Shown here: positions 1 through 11,802 of the stretch, piece by piece
How the letters are laid out: each line of letters opens with the position of its first letter
Position numbering within the stretch: position 1 is the stretch's first letter
From: Auriscalpium vulgare
Lineage: Eukaryota; Basidiomycota; Agaricomycetes; Russulales; Auriscalpiaceae
Direction: 5' to 3'
Assembly (NCBI GenBank): GCA_019915015.1
Contig: JAHBBC010000001.1
Coordinates: 4,216,001-4,280,000 of the forward strand
DNA: 64,000 nucleotides
Translations under genes and position numbers: made by a program
The notes under the pieces: model-generated
What the model was told of the DNA's origin: nothing
What the model saw: the letters and a program-made list of their open reading frames with translations, nothing else
Databases searched by the model: none

Positions 1-3000
1 GTTTGCCACCGTTGAGAGAAGTCAACCATCGAATACCTATAATTGACAAGGATAAATCATACCATTATCGGTTGCCGAGATGCCCTGACGCCATGAAGCC
101 GCAACTCATGGAGAAAATCAGGTTGTATTCCGGGGCTGGATGGTGGGAACCTACGACATCCAACCAGGCCGCACCACTATTATGCATACCGAAGAAATCC
201 GGTAAATTACGCACTGTAGTTGATTGCAGAGAACGAAACGATAACACAGTGCGAGACGTCACGCCGTTCCCGGACCAGGACCACATCCGCATGGATGTGG
301 CACGGGCAAAGTACCGGTCAAAAATAGACATGTCGAACGCGTATGAGCAAATACGCATAGTGCCAGAGGATGTACGACATACCGCATTTGCGACCGTGTA
401 CGGAACGTACTTAAGCTGGGTAATGCAGCAGGGAGATTGTAACGCCCCCGCTACATTCCAGCGACTCGTCACTGCGATTTTCCGCGATTTTATTGGAAGA
501 TTCGTCCATGTTTACCTAGACGACATTTTCATATACAGTGATACAGCGGAGGAGCATGAAACGCACCTGCGTAGCGTACTGCAGAGACTTCGAGAAGCGG
601 AACTATACCTCGAAAAGGAGAAATGCGACCTCTACTCGGAGAGGATGGACTGCCTGGGTCACGTAGTTGACAACGCAGGACTCCACGCAGACGCGGATAA
701 AATGGCACGAGTGAGAGAATGGAGAACCCCACGGAATTATCACGACGTACAAAAATTCCTAGGGCTGGTGCAATATCTTGCGCACTTCATGCCCGACGTC
801 ACTGCGTACACGGGCCCACTTGCGGCAATCTCGAAGAACGGAAATCAATTTACATGGAGACCTTTACATGAGCGATGTTTCGGGATGATCAAGGCTCTTG
901 CGTGTAAACGCCGGTATTGAAGCCCATCGACGCAAAGAACCCAGAACCGATATGGGTCATTTGTGACGCCTCGGCATCGGGAGTTGGGGCGATGTACGGC
1001 CAGGGCGCGACTTGGCAGACGTGCCGCCCCGCAGGATTCATGTCTAAGAAATTCACGACCGCTCAGCACAATTACCGTGTATTCGAGATGGAAACGATAG
1101 CAATACTCGAAGCCCTGCTCAAGTGGGAGGATAAACTTCTGGGGAACCGAATACGAATTGTAACTGACCACAAAGCACTTGAGTTCTTCAAGACTCAGCG
1201 TCGACTCTCCAGTCGGCAAGCACGCTGGATGGAGTTCATGAGTAGATTCGATTTCGAAATATCATACGTGAAGGGAGAACTCAATAAAGTCGCCGACGCA
1301 CTGTCGCGATACTACGAGAGCGACACCTGGGAGGATATACATCCTCAAGGGGAATTCGTCAGTGTGGACTCTAGACTCGACCCAGAGGGAGAGGACTTAC
1401 CCTGGACCAGATTTGTCGAAATCCGAGCGATGAGAACCGAGGTCGAGAGACGAGAACGCTTGGGCAAACCCAAGCAGCGACCTCTGGCTGAAGGAATAGA
1501 GGAGAGACGCGAGGAGGCGCAGGAATTGGCACAGGGAGCGGAGATCATAAGCAGAAATGCCGCCCGTCCAGACGACGGCGACCTGCGAGTTATCGACGCA
1601 ACTCAGCGTGGACCTCCGCTGAATAAACGAATGGATGAATCACAAGGATTCCTGGACGACGTGAGAGCAGCGTACGCGCTAGACCCGCTATTCAGCAAGG
1701 TCATAGAGCGACCTCAGGAGCACTCTGCGTTCTCAGTGGAGAACGGGCTCATCTATACGAAGAATCGAGCCGGGGACAAAGTCATTGGCGTACCCGGGGT
1801 GGTAACGCGGAGACGTCGACTCACCGAACGTATTATCGATCAAGCGCACACGGTACTAGGCCATCTGGGTGCCCAGAAGACCGCAGAGTACGTGCGTCGA
1901 TATTACTGGTGGCCTCGAGTTGGGCAGGACGTGGAGAAGTATTGTAAGTCTTGCGGGACGTGCCAGACAACGAAACCACGCACCCAGCTAGTCCAAGGAC
2001 TACTTCATAGCCTCCCCATACCGACGCGCCCGTGGGGATCTATAGGAATGGACTTTGTGGGGCCCTTCCCAAAGTCCGAGGGACACGATTATTTGTGGGT
2101 TGTTATTTGCAGACTCACGTCGATGGTGCACTTAGTGCCTATTCGAACGACGATCACGGCGAGTGAGCTTGCCTGGATCTACGTGCGCGACATTGTACGG
2201 TTGCACGGACTGCCAGAAACGATAGTATCAGATAGAGACGCGAAATTCACGTCGAAGTTTTGGAAGGAAACTCACCACCTGCTGGGGACAAAGTTGCTTA
2301 TGTCCACGAGCTTCCACCCGCAAACCGACGGTGCGTCTGAACGGGCCATACGCAATGTGGGGCAGATACTGCGAGCAATGGTGAAGCCCGACCAAACGGA
2401 CTGGGTGAATAAGATACCACTCACCGAGTTTGCGATAAACTCAAGCGTCAGTCGCTCTACGGGCTTCGCGCCTTTCGAATTAAATTACGGCGCGATGCCT
2501 ACACTGCTCAACGGGATTATCCCGACCAGAGATACGATGCCGGGGGTGAACCACTTCGCGGAGAACGCGCGACAGAGCCTGGAATTAGCGCGAGACGCAA
2601 TAATTGAGAGCAGAGTGTACCAAACTCACCAAGCGAACCGTCGCCGGCGCGGCGAGCCAGAGATACGAGTGGGCGACAAGGTGTATGTGTCGACGGAGCA
2701 CCTTTCGCTGCCGAAAGGCAGGGCCCACAAACTACTGCCCAAATTTGTGGGGCCATTCGAAGTGACGAATGCGCACCGCGCCTCGTCTGCGTATACTGTG
2801 GCACTACCCGCACAGCTGCGTGCACGCCGCATACACGACACGTTCCATATCAGTAGGCTACGTCCGCATGAAGAGAACGACGACGTACTATTTCCACACA
2901 GGGAGACGAACGTCGAGTACGATTTTGGGACGCCGGATGACGTCGAGTGGCTGGTGGATGAGATCATCGGCCACCGATGGTTGGGACGCGCCCTGTCTTT

Positions 3001-3160
3001 CGAGGTAAGATGGAACCTGGGGGACACGACATGGGAGCCGTACAGTTCCTGCAAAGACCTGGAAGCACTCGACACTTACCTCGATTTAGTTGGAGTCAGC
3101 GATTGGAAGCTACTCCCGCGCAAGAGCACGGGGCGCCGAGCGCTTGGTGCCTCCACGTGA
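1..3160 (+). pseudogene. pol: pol polyprotein (RT-RNase H-integrase-chromodomain), frameshifted and 5' truncated
   Basis: The first frame (3-920) carries reverse transcriptase with the YLDD catalytic box near 511-525 and ends in the RT connection region. The second frame (about 917-3160) starts in RNase H (DASASGVGA, then the TDHKAL and VADALSR motifs). It continues with an H2C2 integrase zinc finger (HLGAQ ... CKSCGTC, near 1860-1975), the integrase core with its DDE-type acidic residues (MDFVG, SDRDAKF, ASERAIR), and a C-terminal chromodomain near 2935-3090 (EWLVDEIIGHRW). The frames overlap by a few bases at about 905-920, where one nucleotide appears to be missing: residues typical of the RT/RNase H junction continue directly in the new frame. 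No other stop was seen. This is a decayed copy or, less likely, a sequencing error. Confidence 0.85.
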
Positions 3161-3302
3161 GAGAAGGATCTACCCGGCTAACTGTACAGCAGGCGAGCGG
3201 GGTGTGAACTCTAACCGAGGGAATCCACAGCGCCTGCTGGGCTGATGGGTTCGACTTCGAAAATACACACGCATCCCAGCCAGCGTCTACAGTTATTACG
3301 AC

Positions 3303-5123
3303 ATGGGTGACAGCACAATGCACGACGGGCGCCGGGGGTCTTCCCGCGAACGACATGCATCCCGCGACAGAGAAAAAGACATACGCTCTCCCTCGCCGAC
3401 CCGGCGCGACAACGACGACGACGGCCGACGCCGTATCCCAATCACTCCAGAGCAGGCTCTGTGGAAATTCCGCAAGTTCATGGAGGTCATCATCCATGAA
3501 GAGACGGACGACATCTACTGCACATTGTGCGACGACTTCACGAAGCACCTCGCTCAGGCCGCATTCCAGGGGGATAAATCCCTGGCCGCCGCCATCGAGG
3601 ACCGTGCCGCGCACTTTGCGACCGAGTACGAAAAGGGAAAACTCCCCCCGACAGCCCACGGCAAGCTCTTGGGCGAGCACGCTGCGCTTGAGGCACGCAT
3701 GAAGTCGAACGACAAGGAGTACGAGGAGATTTGCGACGCGCTCACGGAGGCCAGGGCTCGGGCGGACGCATTCGAGGCAAAGAATAAGGAGATACGGGCG
3801 GAGAACGAGAAGCTGAAGGCCATCCTCGGAGGCGATGACGCACACCGTGAAGCACGTCGTAAGACCGGTCTATCGACGGAAGTAGCGACTTCCTCACAGA
3901 CCTGGCGTAACGAGCCTGAGGCCGACGACACGATGCGAGGACTGCGGGCCAGCCAGTGGGCTCCCAGCGAGCGCGCCATCACCACGGCCGCCAACCCTGC
4001 ATTCGACTACGCACCCCCGCGTGTACGTCTGGGTCCTGATGCGGAGCGCAACGCTGCACTGGGACTCCCCCCACCCTCGGGATTCATTTCTGTGAAGGGG
4101 AAGGGAGGCTCACGCACGATTCAAGAAGATCCTACGACGATGGAGCGGGTAAACGAGCTATTCGCCGCCGCGTCGAACCCATCGAACCACGGCGCATTCA
4201 CGCGCGCTAGGGGATTCATCGAACGCATCCGGGCATCCAACCCATCCACCCGCTCCGACATTCACGTACGCGCACTCGAACTGTGGGCCAACATACGGCC
4301 CAAGCACGCTAAACCGATCGCGCCGGCGGGCGGCGACGCGACCGCGACGACGACCAGCATGACGGCGCCGCGTAGGCAACCCGGACTCGAGGCGCCAATC
4401 CCCGATTGGATACTGTGGCTCGAGGAGCACGTCGCCGCGGGCGAGGAACCGATGCGGGGTATATCACGCGGCGACGACGGCAAGTTCCAGGAGCGGGACA
4501 TCAGAGGCTTCATAGCCTCTGCGCAACTGGGGCCGCAGAAGGGCGCGCCAAGCGCGGAACGCAAACGCACCGCATACAAGCAGATGTCAGTGCAGCTACT
4601 CGCCATACCTGGCCGGTACGAGCGGCTCCTGGCCGACGCCGGTGGCGTCATTGCCCCCGTACGCAGATACCAACGATTCACCAAAGTCGTAGACAATATC
4701 ACGACGCTCGACGTTGCGCTACACTTTGCCGAGAATGGCATGACGATTGCGGAGGCAGAGGACTGCGGGCAGTGGGCTCGCAAGTTCTTAGTGTCCTGGG
4801 TGGCCGAACGCAAGCCCCGGGCTCCGAACGCGATGCTGGACACCCTCGAACGCTTGAACGGGCCTACCCCGATGAACATCGACGTTCCCGAGACGACGGG
4901 CACCGTAACTTCCGCCCCAGCGACAGGGGCTGTTCCCACCGAGCACACTCAACTATCTACGACCGACACCCACGCGACTAACGACATCACGAGCGCAGCT
5001 AGCGCGGGGCCTCTTCCCAACAGTGGCGGCAACGTTGCGACTGCGAGCGCGGATCCACCGGGCTCGGAGACGCCGCTCACCAATGGCGGTGTCATCGCGC
5101 CGATGGATATCCAGACCGCGTAA
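3303..5123 (+). CDS. Extra ORF downstream of pol in the retroelement, function unknown
   Basis: A 606-residue intact ORF starts 142 bp after the pol stop and ends about 55 bp before the candidate 3' LTR. An in-frame stop at 3243 and the first ATG at 3303 define the start. The N-terminus (residues 1-45) is rich in Arg, Ser and Asp. A CxxC pair lies at 73/76. Residues about 120-180 are charged and heptad-like, consistent with a coiled coil. The last ~100 residues are Thr/Ser/Pro/Ala-rich. I see no zinc knuckle, protease, RT or envelope-like membrane segment, so I do not assign a role. It lies in the same orientation as pol, inside the element, and is intact although pol is not. It could be a structural (gag-like) protein out of the usual order or a captured gene. 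Confidence 0.7.
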   Translation: MGDSTMHDGRRGSSRERHASRDREKDIRSPSPTRRDNDDDGRRRIPITPEQALWKFRKFMEVIIHEETDDIYCTLCDDFTKHLAQAAFQGDKSLAAAIEDRAAHFATEYEKGKLPPTAHGKLLGEHAALEARMKSNDKEYEEICDALTEARARADAFEAKNKEIRAENEKLKAILGGDDAHREARRKTGLSTEVATSSQTWRNEPEADDTMRGLRASQWAPSERAITTAANPAFDYAPPRVRLGPDAERNAALGLPPPSGFISVKGKGGSRTIQEDPTTMERVNELFAAASNPSNHGAFTRARGFIERIRASNPSTRSDIHVRALELWANIRPKHAKPIAPAGGDATATTTSMTAPRRQPGLEAPIPDWILWLEEHVAAGEEPMRGISRGDDGKFQERDIRGFIASAQLGPQKGAPSAERKRTAYKQMSVQLLAIPGRYERLLADAGGVIAPVRRYQRFTKVVDNITTLDVALHFAENGMTIAEAEDCGQWARKFLVSWVAERKPRAPNAMLDTLERLNGPTPMNIDVPETTGTVTSAPATGAVPTEHTQLSTTDTHATNDITSAASAGPLPNSGGNVATASADPPGSETPLTNGGVIAPMDIQTA

Positions 5124-5178
5124 CGAGAGTATAGAAAGGATTTCGCTCCCACCGTGGGTTCTCGCTGGTGGGGGAGGG

Positions 5179-5320
5179 TGTAAGGGGAGTCTACGCACAC
5201 GTGATCATGCGCGGCGTGGGACTCCCCGCGGGTGAACTGTATAGTTGTGGCTGAAGGCGGCGGATATCGTAGTCGTACGGATAGACGACGGGGCAGCTTT
5301 TTATCTTGTAACCTAGTACA
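5179..5320 (+). repeat. Candidate 3' LTR with preceding polypurine tract
   Basis: A purine-rich run at 5168-5178 (gtgggggaggg) is followed immediately by TGTAAG at 5179, as expected for the plus-strand primer site beside an LTR. A matching end, TAGTACA, is at 5314-5320, giving a TG...CA unit of 142 bp. This is short for a Ty3 LTR, and a longer end cannot be excluded because the left LTR is not visible for comparison. Confidence 0.4.
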
Positions 5321-6834
5321 TTCTTGAATCCATAACTGGGTTTGGTGTACGTTGCGAGACCTAAGCTACCAACCCCATCACTACCTTACAATTCAAGCCA
5401 CTGCGACATATATTACTGGGTGTCTTGCATGTTTAATCCGGAATCAACATGGCTCCTCCCTACACCTTTTACGCCTGTGGAATGTGAGCCCGCCGCCGAA
5501 AATCCTTGCCTTGGTCCTGCGAAGTTGGAATATGACTTCATCGTCTCCGACTTGGATCCAGCACATCTCGGCAGGGTAAAATTGGTTCTTACTCCGGACA
5601 GCTCTTGCTTTGAAGGCATCGACGTGTCTGTGGACACTCTGAACAATAGAGGCTTACAGTAACTGGTCATCTGCTATTTGTTGCTCCAGCTTTCTGACAG
5701 GTCTTCGTGTTCTCCAGATTCTCATTTATGCATCTCTATGCGCAAGACTTCATGGATTGATGGGATGGCGAACGAGAGAAAGTCGATCGGCTCTCTTCGC
5801 TCGAGATTTCTCGAGGAGCGCTTGGTAGCCTGTATTCTGTCATATCAGCTAGCCTAGATTTCCACTGTGAAAGTGCCTGGAGAGCGCGGGCCCAACCTAG
5901 GGGTGAGATGGCTAGCCGGCCTTCGCATGCCTTGTTGTTGCCGCATAAACGGGCGATGTGGTCCAAACAGTGCGCACCATTGCTGTGATGCCAACCGGTA
6001 CTCTGACGTGTCAGCGAGTGACACCAGGCAAAACAGGATTCAAGGTGTGTTGGGAGTCGTCGAAGTCGCCGATATTGAGGCCACCGAGACAGCGGCAAGC
6101 CGGCATCCTTCCGTCCCGGGGCCGGGCATTGTCCCCAGTGGGCGAGCGTCGCCGGAGTCACGTTTGTCCGACTTCGAGTCTGCCTCCATCTCACCGTTGC
6201 GGCCGCGTTCCTCAAGTACAGGCTGAATAATGTCTAACATCCGCACCGCCATTCTCGATTGTCGCTGTTACGCCGATGCCATACACAACATATCGCCTTC
6301 AACCTCGAGTTTCCACGTCACCTCGCCAGCCGTGGTCTTGTTGTTTTAATGACTCTTATCCTTGGGAAACCTCGCCTGGAATACTAATCGATCTTGTTTG
6401 AGGTTTTGGGGTAGTTTGCACTCAAGGCAGAAGGCAGGAGACCTGGGCGCCCCAGCTGCTCGTATCGCGCAGTGCACCCCGACGGTGCGTTCATTGGTAG
6501 ATGTACGTCTAGTGCGATATCTCTGTCCAAGCTATGTGCTTACAGCCAGTCCAGTACTACCCAGGTGCGGCTAGACAAGATTTCTCGTAATCACCGTCGC
6601 TACCACCTGAATGCAAAAAAATCAATGGGCTTTAATCACTGCTGGCGACCACGTTGTTCTGCGGCAATGCAGGGTACGGAGTCGGGGCCTTGTGTTAGCA
6701 TTTGCAGCGACGTCAGCCCGACTGGCTTTGTACTGCAAGGTATATGACATGCACTGGCAGCACGGGATTCCCCTCTGTACTACCTCCGCGCCAAAGAACG
6801 CCCGTCAACGTCCAGCCCTACAGTGACCCCTGTA
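5321..6834. other. Intergenic, no gene supported
   Basis: Only short ORFs in all frames, without recognisable domains or convincing splice-linked exons. The right part serves as the upstream region of the gene starting at 6835. Confidence 0.5.
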
Positions 6835-8578
6835 ATGTCACATTCTTTTGCGGAAGAATTCTCGCTGCCCTCCTCGCTACCGCAACAGTCAGACTTTGGT
6901 GGCTTCTCCGGTGTACAACTCGAGCCGACCCATGGCACATATCAAACTCGGTGCGCCATCATCAAGCAAACTTGTTCACCATTGTGCTGACGTGTTTCAG
7001 AGGGCAAACGACACTTGTTAACCGCAATGGACTAGACGAATCTGCCAGCTGGACTGGTGCAAACGCTACGCTGCACCCTGTCGCCGGGAGCAGCAGACTT
7101 TCATTTTCTCGGTCAGCCCTATTATTCTACGGACAGCCTCATGCTTACCGTTGTGCCGGAGAACAGATCAGATGCTGCTCAGCTCGACTTGCGTTCTCCT
7201 CCGATCAATCTTGCTGAGAATCTCACTCTGTTTCAAGATGATCCCTACCAGCCTCCCGATACGATAGCAAATTGGCCTCCTAACCCGCTTTCCCTGCCTC
7301 CCCTCGATATCACACAGTATGGACGTAACCTGGGACCGACGCTTTCGCCAACGTCTCTGGCAGACACTGCGCTGGCTGCATATCCCGGCCCTTCATCCCC
7401 TAGAGCGCACGCAGCGTCCTTTTTGCACTCATACAGTGGTCATTCTACCCTGGGCTTCCCTGCCAGGTCTGATTTCTTGCACCAGGACAGCGGTGCTGCT
7501 ACATTGCGTTCTGGGCACGCCACAATGGAGACAGCTTCCTCTCGCCGGTACTCCCTGCCGACGACCTTGGTATCTTCGCACGTCTCTCCATACAAGGACA
7601 ATTTCGATGCTGCCTATCCCGTCGGAATTGCTCATCCACACAACCTTGCAGTCTCTCCGGAGACCGGCTATGAGCGTTCGCTCCACGGCGAGGAAGTGCC
7701 GCCTACAATGACTAGGAGAAGGAGGCGCCGAGAATCATCCGGAGATCCAGCTGATTCTGTAGGCGTTGCACATCCTGAAGAGCACGCAACTGAACTGCCT
7801 TCGCGCGCCCGGAAGAGGCAGCGCAAAGATCGCAACCGCAAGACTAGGTTGGAAAATGACGGGCCGTCTGCGGTAGTCCAATGTCATGCAGGTTCCCAGC
7901 CAGTCAAAGCTGTCGAATCGCCTGCTGCTGCTACACCAGCTACAGATGCCGTCTCTGTCGCCGGAGCCGTTAAGAACGGCGGCAAGCAAACACGCGATGC
8001 TAAGAAAAACAAAGATGCATCGAAACAAGTGCGGGATCGACGTAACAACGAGTTGCGGATCATCAGGCCACATCTCCAAATACCCGCGTCATACACAAAG
8101 GAAGCTGCTCATGTGCTAGATATGCTAGTCCTCCAGCTACCACTACCCTGCGATGACGCGCTGACAGATGCAACCTCCTGCAGCCACCGAGCGTATCGTA
8201 AGCATCATTGAGGCTCTGTGGCCTCTGCGAGCGGCGTGTGGCATTCCGCTGGACGATTTTCATGCCGAAGCTCTTACACAGAGTGAGTGGCTATATGTCA
8301 AAATCCACAGCCTGAAGGATGCTCAGACGTCTCCGTTTGACCTCAAAGTCTTTAGTCACATGGCCAGGAAACAAAATGCAGAGAATCAGCAGAAGAAAGA
8401 GCTTTCTGATCACGCGGCCAAGGCGAAAACGCGTGAGGCCGAATTGCAACAACTAAAATTCGCCCTCGAGGAGCACGCCGAAGCGTTGTCAGCTAGTCAC
8501 CGCGTCTTAGAAGATCTTCGGTCAACAGTGGAGCAACAGCGGGCGGCTTTACACAGCTGCCGTCTTCATCATGGCTGA
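6835..8578 (+). CDS. Gene X1: putative helix-loop-helix-like, coiled-coil nuclear protein
   Basis: Proposed start ATG 6835; exon 1 is 6835-6950, then an intron at 6951-7000 (gtgcgc...gctgac...ttcag). The main coding frame runs from about 7100 to 8112. A very short intron or lesion near 7057-7096 is needed to enter that frame, so the 5' structure is uncertain. The last exon starts at about 8168 after an intron at about 8113-8167. The N-terminal part is Ser/Pro-rich and probably disordered. Two basic clusters (TRRRRRRE; ARKRQRKDRNRK) look like nuclear localisation signals. Then comes RDRRNNELRIIRPHL followed by a helix, resembling a basic helix-loop-helix. The C-terminal exon is a Lys/Glu/Gln/Leu coiled coil. 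It ends 36 bp from the stop of convergent gene Y1. A diverged paralog (X2) lies at 16415-17894 beside Y2. A DNA-binding role is inferred only. Confidence 0.65.
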
Positions 8579-8614
8579 GATCCCACAGGCATGCGCGAGA
8601 CAGGGTTCAATTGA

Positions 8615-9128
8615 TCAGAATTGCGAGCGTTTGTAGTACGACGGCAGGGGTTCGCCTCGGGCCCTGTATAGTTCAACAATCTCGGAGTCCATGTCTGCGA
8701 CCTCCGCCTTCAGCTTCATAAGCAGTTGCATGTGTTCGTCGCTATGTTTCTTGACCAATTCCATCATTGCGTGCGCGGCCAGCATGCTTTCATAGTTAGC
8801 ATCGATCTGCCGACAATCAAATTTCAGCTTAGTTGTTCAATATTCGGCACATTCTTACCAGCATTCCAGTCCTGTAGGCGTCTTGCTCTAGCCTTTCCCA
8901 TGCAACTTCCCTCAGCGGGCGCACACGCGATATTACTATACAAAGATAAGGTAAGTCGACAGTGAGCGACGGAATTGGCATCATGCCTTCGTTGATGGCA
9001 TCCTCAGAAAACCCTTTAGCCCGCAACTCCTCTGCAGTCCTATGAACTGGGGTATTGTATGGGTCTTCCGGCATCGAGTCAGGCTGATCAGCTCGTTCGC
9101 GAGCAATTGGCGTCTCTGCTGACGGCAT
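8615..9128 (-). CDS. Gene Y1: small coiled-coil protein, partner of X1
   Basis: Three exons: 8987-9128, 8859-8935 and 8615-8806, giving 136 residues. Intron 2 (8807-8858) is a normal GT-AG intron of 52 nt. Intron 1 (8936-8986, 51 nt) has a GC donor (GAAG|GCATGA) and an AG acceptor. It sits at the same phase and protein position as the GT-AG intron of paralog Y2, which supports it. If retained it stays in frame. The conserved segment is TAEELRAKGFSEDAI, matching TEEELRANGFSEAAI in Y2; the rest is a Met/Lys/Glu-rich coiled coil ending PSYYKRSQF. No known domain was recognised. Tail-to-tail with X1, which suggests a functional pair, perhaps heteromeric. Confidence 0.7.
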
Positions 9129-9872
9129 TTAGGCTCGAGCAGCTGCGAGGTGTAGGTTAAAATGAGAGCGCGTGGGTCTATGCTATGGTCACGTCAGCAA
9201 AAAGCGATAGATACGCACGTTAAAAACGCACTATGAGGGGGGTGCAGGTGGGACGTGGTCCGGATGCTAGACTTATAAACCGGCAGCAGTGCTACGCTGA
9301 CAGCGGCCCCGGAGAGTCCCACACAACCTGCTCCTAGCGAATCGCTGCGATGTTGCAACCGCAAAACAATAAACGGACGTCGCCCTATGCAATACGCCAA
9401 TCGCCTTGACAAATGATGTTGCAGATCCCAGTGCCCAAGAACAATTAGTGGGAGACACGAGATAAAAGCAAGAGATGAGATCCGAGTCAATCCGTCTCGT
9501 TCACTGCAAGCATGCTGGCAACGCCAGCAACTGCAGCATGATTGAAAAATCCTATCAGTCGCTCAGTGAGTGACCGGTCTTGAGTAGATGGCGAGCGGAC
9601 AAGAAGAGAACGGTGGCGGTGCGCACACCGGCGCTTGTAGCGGCGAATGGTCGGCGCATATCAATTGTATGCAGCTGCTGCCACGCTCCATTCGTTTCTA
9701 CCCGCACAGATGGTGCACAGGGCTTTGTGATGTTGACAATCGTCAGTACTTGATCGGACACAGTGGCTTTACAAGATATCGTACGCGTTCAACAAGACAA
9801 CCGCCTCAGAAGAACCTTCGACTACAGTACAATTACACATGCCTCCATCCGTCAGACACCATGCGGTCGACT
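9129..9872. other. Intergenic, no gene supported
   Basis: This stretch separates the 5' end of Y1 from the 3' end of the oxidase gene. Only short ORFs lacking ATG starts or domains were found. Near 9610-9760 a minus-strand frame reads smoothly but has no start. Confidence 0.4.
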
Positions 9873-11802
9873 TCAGTCCCTACCAGGAATACGGCTAGAA
9901 GAGCCATGCGGGCCGTCCAATTGCGTTAACTCAACGCCGAGAGGATGCAGCGGGTCTCCACCCATATCCAACGGGAACCTGTTCGCATTGACCTCTTGGG
10001 TGTCGCCCTCCACCACGCCCCATCGTGATTCCTCCCCGTACAAAGCATCCTTGGGTTTGAAGACGAACTTGGTGGCAGGCACGGCGTTGTCGCCATCCCT
10101 GCTGCCGAGAACAATGGGATGCAGCCAGTCTGGACCCGGATGAGGGATGCCATGTACGGGCTCGCCGGTGACGGGGTTGAAGTTTTCCAATGGCTCTCCA
10201 CCGACGCACTCGAATGGCGACCGGACAGCCTTCAACGGTTGAACGGTCTTGCCCAACACCTGCCGGACGGTGTATAGCGCCGAGTCGAGCGCGCCCGAGA
10301 TCCAGGTGTGATGGCGGGAAAGGTGCTCGCCTGCGAAGTATATGTTGCCCTCGCTGCGGCGCGCAGGCTCGAAGCGCGTCTTGAACTGCCCAGGGAGGAA
10401 CATGGCGTCTCCTGTGGCCGTCTTCGTGGACCACACGGCGTCGGACGTGCCGATGAGGAGGTCGTAGACGTCGATGGTGGACCCGTCCTGATCCTTCTCG
10501 CCGTTGTACAGTTCTGCCAGGCAGTGGAGCGCAAGGCTGCGACGCTCGATAGCTGTGAGGGGAAGCCAAGTGGTAGCGTCCGTCATCCACGCGTAGACGA
10601 GAAGGACGCCAGGTCCGGAGTCTGGAGGACTGTTCTTAAGGGGAACGCCGTTCGAAGGATAGACGATCCATCTGATCGGCAGGTCGGTCGTCGACTGACC
10701 GCCGGCGGTGGGTTTAGCGGCGATGCGCTCCCAGAAGCGCGTCTTGAAGCGCATGCCCATCTTGTACAGGGCCTCGAAATGCATCGAGCGAACGGCAAGC
10801 TCTTTGTCGGTGTTCCAGCGAGGACGCTCGGCGATCATCTTCAAGGCCGCGGGTGGGATGGCCAAGATCACCTTGTCGAAACTCGAGTACAAGAGGCCGT
10901 TGAAGCCGCTCACGCCGACAGTGACTTGGCCATTCCACTCGTTCGTCAGGCTAACCACGCGGGCACCATAGGTGATGTTCTTGTACCCGAGGAGGTAGGC
11001 CATCGCGTACGGGAGGCGGTTCATGCCTTTGTCGACGGTCCACCAGTTCTGCGTATCGAAGTCCATGTACTGCATGACCATCTCCGGCACGCTGAGCGCG
11101 AATTGATTCGTCTGCGACGCGACAGTCTCGATAAAGTCCACGACCTCGGGCGGATAGTTCTTCACGGAGGTGAGGTAGAACCGGAAAGAAAAGTCGTCGA
11201 ACTGAAGGAGTTTCTCGAAACCCTTGTCAAAGTCATTCTGCAAGTCCTTGATGAAGGGCCCGATCGCGTCCATCATCAAGTCGTCCGCTGTTTGGTTCTC
11301 GTATTTCGGCGGCACGATCCAGTTGATGTCTCTGGGCCTCGTCACGGCGGATGCCCGATAGCCGTTTCCCGGAACACCGTTCACGTAGAGTCGGTTGCCT
11401 GGGGCGGTGATGATGTAGGGGATGAGGCGAATCTTGCGGTCGTCAGTCGTTTTGTAAGACTGCAAGTACTTGATGAGATTGAACGTGATCTCGTGGAAGT
11501 CGGATTCGGGAATGCGCATGGCGCCCGCCTCGAAGTACTGGTTGTCTTCGTGGGAGAAGTGATGGGTGCGGACACGCCCACCGACGCGGCTGGTGCCCTC
11601 GAAGATGCGCACGTGGTGGCCCTCTCGCTGGAGGAGGAGGCCAGCATAGAGACCCGCCATCCCGCCACCGACGATACCGACTCGCAGAGGCCGGGGTGGA
11701 GGTGGAGGTGGGCGGACACGACTGCAGGCAGGTTTAACTGCGTCGGTACGGCGAAAGGATATCACAGGGACGGAGGTCTCACCCTAGGGGTTCGTTTGAC
11801 AT
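9873..11802 (-). CDS. Flavin amine oxidase, L-amino-acid-oxidase-like
   Basis: Two exons: 11783-11802 (ATG plus six codons) and 9873-11721, joined over a 61 nt intron with gtgag donor and ctgcag acceptor. This gives 622 residues. Without that splice the long frame has no ATG. After a polyproline stretch comes the Rossmann FAD-binding motif GIVGGGMAG, then RVGGRVRTHHF, the continuation of the dinucleotide-binding fold in this family. Near the C-terminus NIYFAGEHLSRHHTW with GALDSAL matches the second FAD contact of amine oxidases. The expected reaction is oxidative deamination of an L-amino acid to a 2-oxo acid, ammonia and hydrogen peroxide. The substrate is not readable from sequence, and other FAD amine oxidases are possible. 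No signal peptide is obvious. It sits alone between the two X/Y gene pairs. Confidence 0.85.

Larger units (their letters stand above)
1..5320 (+). mobile_element. Ty3/gypsy chromovirus retrotransposon, 3' part
   Basis: The element runs in from the left edge, so its 5' LTR, gag, protease and the start of reverse transcriptase are outside the window. The visible order is reverse transcriptase, RNase H, zinc-finger integrase, chromodomain, an additional 606-residue ORF, a purine-rich tract and a candidate 3' LTR. RT before RNase H before integrase plus a C-terminal chromodomain places it in the chromovirus branch of Ty3/gypsy (Metaviridae) elements. The pol frame is broken once, so this copy is probably not autonomous. 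The right end is set at the TG...CA boundary of the candidate LTR; a target-site duplication cannot be tested without the left end. Confidence 0.85.

Noticed and set aside
5342..5662. 106-codon plus-strand ORF after the LTR
   Set aside because: Starts at TTG, not ATG, and has no domain or splice-linked neighbours.
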